NCBI GenBank assembly: GCA_963773745.1
Contig: CAVZCL010000005.1
Span: 124,001-188,000 of the forward strand
Direction: 5' to 3'
Source of the DNA: UBA5069 sp963773745
GTDB lineage: Bacteria > Chloroflexota > Anaerolineae > Caldilineales > Caldilineaceae
Length of the DNA: 64,000 nt
Positions within the stretch are counted from its first letter, which is position 1, and every line of letters begins with the position of its first letter. Positions 60,320 through 64,000 of the stretch are shown in pieces. A program made the translations under genes and the position numbers. The notes under the pieces are model-generated. The model was not told the DNA's origin. It saw only the letters and a program-made list of their open reading frames with translations, and made no database searches.

Positions 60320-60447
60320 GGGGGCTTCCAGCCCTCCGGCCGTGGCCCAGGTGAGACCTCGTAGCGGAGGGCCTCCCGGCCCTCGTTGTGGCATTTGGCG
60401 CGTGCAAATTCCAAAGGGCGAGGGCCTCCCGGGTCCCTCCGCTACGC
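60320..60447. repeat. Inverted repeat cluster, GTAGCGGAGGGCCTCCCGGCC family
   Basis: CGTAGCGGAGGGCCTCCCGG at 60360 faces CCGGGTCCCTCCGCTACG ending at 60447, with a GGGGGCTTCCAGCCCTCCGG half copy at 60321. It sits between the converging mvk and glgB genes. Confidence 0.85.
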
Positions 60448-62692
60448 TTCCCGTTTTCTCTTCAGCATCACCACGCCAAGGGGCGGGAGGTTGACGCGGG
60501 CGTACTGGCTGCAGCTTTGCCATGCGCCGGGCTCGGTGAACATGGGATTGGGGTTGCTCACACCGCTGCCGCCAAACTCCAGCCAGTCGCTGTTGAGCAA
60601 CTCGTACCACTCGCCTGCGCTGGGCATACCCACGCGGTAGCCGAGGTGCGGCTCGGGGGTAAAGCTGCATACGAAGACAATCTCGTCCTGCGGATCCCTG
60701 GCGCGGCGTACAAAACTGATCACCGAGTGATCCACATCGCTCAGGTCAATCCACTGGAAGCCCTCCCACGACGTCTCCACCTCATAGAGCGCGGGCTGGT
60801 GCCTGTACTGCCAGTTGAGCGCGCCTACCCACTTCTGCAGCCGCCAGTGGGGATCGCCCAGCGTCACATGCCAATCAAGGCTGCGCGCCTCGTTCCACTC
60901 TGCCCACTGGCCAAACTCGCCGCCCATAAAGAGCAGCTTCTTGCCCGGGTGACCATACATGAATCCATAGAGCGCGCGCAGGTTGGCAAACTTCTGCCAC
61001 AGGTCGCCGGGCATCTTGTCGATCATCGAGCGCTTGAGGTGCACCACCTCGTCGTGGCTGAAGGGCAGCACAAAATTCTCGGTAAAGGCATACATGAGGC
61101 TAAAGCTGACCTTGTTCTGGTTGAAGCGCCGGAAGATGGGGTCCAGCTTCATGTAGTCCAGCATGTCATGCATCCACCCCATGTTCCACTTAAGGGTGAA
61201 GCCGAGGCCGCCGGTGTAGGTTGGGCGGCTGACCATGGGCCACGACGTGCTCTCCTCCGCAATCGTAACAACGCCCGAATTTTGCGCGTAGACCAGTTCG
61301 TTGAAGCGGCGGATGAAGTCGATCGCCTCCAGATTCTCGCGGCCGCCGTACTTGTTGGGCAGCCACTGGCCCGCTTCCTTGCCAAAGTCCAGATAGAGCA
61401 TGGTGGCCACGGCGTCGACCCGGAAGCCGTCGAGATGGTACTTGTCAATCCAGAAGAGGGCGTTGCCCAGCAGGAAGTTGCGCACCTCGGCGCGGCCATA
61501 GTTGAAGACCTTCGTGCCCCAGTCGGGGTGCTCGCCCTGGCGGGGATCGGCATGCTCGTAGAGATGCGTGCCGTCGAAGTAGTTGAGGCCGTGGGCATCC
61601 TTGGGAAAGTGCGCAGGCACCCAGTCCAGCAGCACGCCGATATCGTTTTGATGACAGTAATCCACGAAGTACTTGAACTCGTCGGGGTTGCCGTGGCGGC
61701 TGGTGGGCGCGTAGTAGCCGCCCACCTGATAACCCCATGAGCCGTCGTAGGGGTGTTCGGTAATCGGCAGCAGCTCAATGTGCGTGTAGCCCAGTTCCTT
61801 CACATAGGCCACCAGATCGTGCGCCAGATCGGTGTAGCTGAGGAAGCCGTTGGTCTCGGGCACCCGCTTCCACGAGCCCAGATGCACCTCATAGATGGCC
61901 ATGGGCTGGTCGAGCGCCTGGCGTTCGGGGCGCGCTTCAATCCATGCGGCGTCGTTCCACGCATACTTGTCCACATCCCAAATGCGCGTGTCGGTGCTGG
62001 GGCGCATTTCGGCATAGAAGCCGTAGGGATCGAACTTGTCCACTTCATAGCCGCCCACGCTCGAGCGCAGCGCGGTACTTGTAGTGCGCCCCCTCCACCA
62101 GATCGGGAATGAAGAGCTCCCAGACGCCGGTGCCGCCGCGCAACGTCATGGGATGGGCGCGCTTATCCCAGCCGTCATGCTCGCCGCTTACGCTAATGCG
62201 CTCGGCATTGGGCGCCCACACGGCAAAGTTGACGCCGCGCACAATGTCTTCCGGCCCCATCTCAATCGTGCGGAAGTGCGCGCCCATCTTCTCGTAGCAT
62301 TTAAAGAAATTACCTTCGTTGAAAAGATAAAGGTCGTAGTCTGTGAGCAGGAAGGGAAAGCGGTAGGGGTCCTCGAGCTCAATTTCGTCGCCCGCGCCGT
62401 CCATCACAATCAGCCGGTAACCAAAGGGCTCGTCGCTGCTCGTGAAGATCGCCTCAAAGAAGCCCGCTTCGTCAATACGGCTCATCTCCGTGCGCTTGCC
62501 GGTGATCAATTGCTTGATGATCACCCGTTCGTCCAGCGGGCGGAAGACACGAATCGCGATCGCTGCTTTGTCGTTCACAATCACCACGTGGGGGCCCAGC
62601 ACATCGTGGGGCGCGCCGTGATAGCCGCCAACGATTGCCTGTACGTCGGCTGCGGATACGGTGGGAATGTGCGACTTCGGTGTGCGCGGCAT
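60442..62692 (-). CDS. glgB: 1,4-alpha-glucan branching enzyme (one frameshift)
   Basis: The N-terminal part (ATG 62692) has VNFAVWAPNAERISVSGEHD, the CBM48 domain. After a shift near 62065 the GH13 barrel follows, with ELLPITEHPYDGSWGYQVGG, the nucleophile Asp in DGFRVDAVATMLY, the acid/base Glu in TIAEESTSW and the Asp in LPFSHDEVVH. It makes alpha-1,6 branches in glycogen. The combined length of about 750 residues is standard. It follows a TPR gene on the same strand. Confidence 0.95.
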
Positions 62693-62753
62693 ATGGAATT
62701 ATCCTTTGTTGAGGAGGGCGTGATGCTGCGGTCCGCTCAATGCTGCGCTCCGT

Positions 62754-63891
62754 TCAGTGCTGCGCGGCGCTGGAGAGCGCCTCGGCCGGTGTGATCTCAA
62801 GGTCGGCGGGCAGGGGCACGCCACCGTATTCCGCCAGCAGTGCGCGGTCGGCCTTCTTGACAATGAGACGAACCGGGCGCGAGGGGCGCGTTGAGGACGA
62901 GCGCACTGCGCAGGTAGTCGCCGTCGGGGTCCATGGTGCTCAGCGGATGGCGAGCCAGCGCCTGGTCATCTGCATCACCCACCGCGTCGACCACAGTCCA
63001 TGCGATGAGCAAATAGGGCTGCGCCTGCGTGAGGCGATGGGCCATTTCGTAGGCCTCGGGCTGCGTGCGCGACTGCCAGAGGGCAATCAGCAGCGCGCTC
63101 TGAAAGTCAAGGCGGCGGTTGTCCTGGGCCACAAGCCTGCGGTAGTGGGCAATCGCCTGCTCCCAGCGACCGCCGCGGAGGTGCAGCGTGCCCAGGCAGG
63201 CATCGTTGAGGGCGGGCAGGCGGGCCAGATCAACGCTGGTGCGCACAAGGCCGGCGCGCGTTTCGGGCTCATAGGGGTCACACTCGAAGGCGCGCTGCCA
63301 GCGCGTTTGTGCGCGGGCGCGGTCGGCACGCTGTTCGGCGGCCATGGCCACGGCGCGCCACGCCAGTGGATTGGAGGGGTCGGCGCGCAGCAGGCGGCGG
63401 CCCCAGGCGTCGCCCTCATCCCAGCGGCGCAGCTCCCATGCGGCGCGAATCAGGCGGTTGTAGGTGGCCAGGTGGCGGGGCAATTGGCGCAGCACCACAT
63501 GGGCAAGGCGCACAGTATCGGCGGGGCGGTCGTCGCGCAGTGCCCGCTCCATGGCAGCCGACCAGGTGGCGAGCAGCGCGGCCTCGTCATCGGGGCGGGT
63601 GGGCAGCACCACGTCCTTGAGGTTTGTGAGTGGCTGCAGCACGGTGACCTGCGGCTGCGGCATTGGCAGGCGCGGCGTGGCGGGCGGTGTGGCGGGCGGT
63701 GTGGCGGGCGGTGTGGATGCCGCGGGTTCAGTGGAGGGGGTGGACGGTGTGGACGGTGTGGACGCGATTTTCTCCGCATCGTGTTCCGCAGCATCCACGC
63801 TGTCCACGCTGTCCACGCTGTCCACGCTGTCTACGCTGTCCACTGCAGCAGTGGTGGATGGGTCGGTGCTTTCGTCTGCCATGGGCTTCAC
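62754..63891 (-). CDS. TPR-repeat protein with repetitive acidic N-terminus (one frameshift)
   Basis: The N-terminus is low-complexity: a VDS repeat from 9-base tandem copies (63799-63842), then STP and TPPA repeats (63677-63717). Residues 110-330 form TPR-like helical pairs (RLAHVVLRQLPRHLATYNRL, QAIAHYRRLVAQDNRRLDF). A shift near 62885 joins the ending RPVRLIVKKADRALLAEYGG and a stop at 62754. No signal peptide is seen. A protein-interaction role is likely. It is 61 bases upstream of glgB and perhaps co-transcribed. Confidence 0.7.
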
Positions 63892-63915
63892 CTGGGCGAG
63901 GGCGGCAATGGTGCT

Positions 63916-64000
63916 TCAGGGTCTGCTGGTGAACGGTGCAGATGGCATGTGGATGCCGTGCAGGCTTTGTACGCGCGCAATCAGGCCGCTGACGTCGCGT
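63916..64000 (-). CDS. 3' end of a gene running off the window
   Basis: An open frame enters from the right edge and stops with TGA at 63916, giving 27 residues (RDVSGLIARVQSLHGIHMPS and a short tail). It lies 24 bases upstream of the TPR gene on the same strand, as expected for an operon neighbour. The fragment is too short to identify. Confidence 0.35.
   Translation of the reverse strand, partial: RDVSGLIARVQSLHGIHMPSAPFTSRP

Noticed and set aside
63677..63842. 9-base and 12-base tandem repeats as regulatory sites
   Set aside because: They are in frame and encode VDS and TPPA repeats of the TPR protein's N-terminus.

Overview
The window is a 64 kb piece of a high-GC bacterial chromosome. 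The gene content suggests a Chloroflexota lineage (Anaerolineae/Caldilineae type): a mevalonate kinase, HTH plus PocR sensor proteins, clostripain and S41 surface proteases, an ECF-type B12 importer, and surface proteins whose C-termini end in an LPxVR-like tail. No rRNA, tRNA, transposase or CRISPR array was recognised, so this placement is an inference from gene content.

Layout. 1-4.6 kb (minus strand): a partial STAND/ORC-type ATPase preceded by a very unusual protein in which a degenerate RelA/SpoT homologue (HD-like, synthetase-like, TGS, helical, CC/zinc-finger and ACT parts) is fused to a second ATPase of the same type. 4.6-5.5 kb: two tandem small helical proteins with their own promoter and terminator. 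5.6-13.3 kb: a dense regulatory region (CRP-like and GGGACA dyads), an HTH protein and a PocR-domain sensor, an octaheme cytochrome of the tetrathionate reductase (OTR) family, a seven-heme cytochrome fused to a b-type membrane domain, and two YeeE/YedE sulfur transporters, the second carrying a rhodanese domain. 13.4-25 kb (minus strand): DUF892 protein, class A PBP, C11 protease, enoyl-CoA hydratase, DMT permease, Lrp ligand-binding protein, kynureninase, lipoprotein. 25.2-27.4 kb: membrane-anchored molybdopterin oxidoreductase, SDR, thioredoxin-like ferredoxin. 27.5-34.5 kb: a cobalamin riboswitch with terminator leading a secreted transcobalamin-like protein, a second beta-domain protein with a C-terminal membrane anchor, ECF S, T and fused A-A components, and a PduO-type adenosyltransferase. 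34.6-44.7 kb: S41 protease, CAP protein, lone CHAT protease, 6-phosphogluconate dehydrogenase, TlpA-like thioredoxin, O-antigen ligase. 45-52.3 kb: ribosomal protein L25, dnaX-membrane protein-ybaB-recR, methylmalonyl-CoA mutase large subunit, methylmalonyl-CoA epimerase, DUF59 protein. 52.4-64 kb: PTPS-related membrane protein, subtilase, membrane-tethered Mrr nuclease, GDPD, mevalonate kinase, glgB and a TPR protein.

The genes that clearly work together are: B12 import, adenosylation and the B12-dependent mutase/epimerase pair; the multiheme and sulfur-transport cluster; and the dnaX-ybaB-recR replication/repair block.

Two window-wide properties matter to a reader. First, close to forty genes or gene segments are broken by single-base shifts, most looking like one extra base, in genes under clear protein-level conservation. 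These look like sequence errors, so loci are annotated across the shifts. Second, most intergenic gaps hold long perfect or near-perfect inverted repeats (arms up to 64 bp) built from a few recurring sequence words; some provide the stop codons of the genes they follow.
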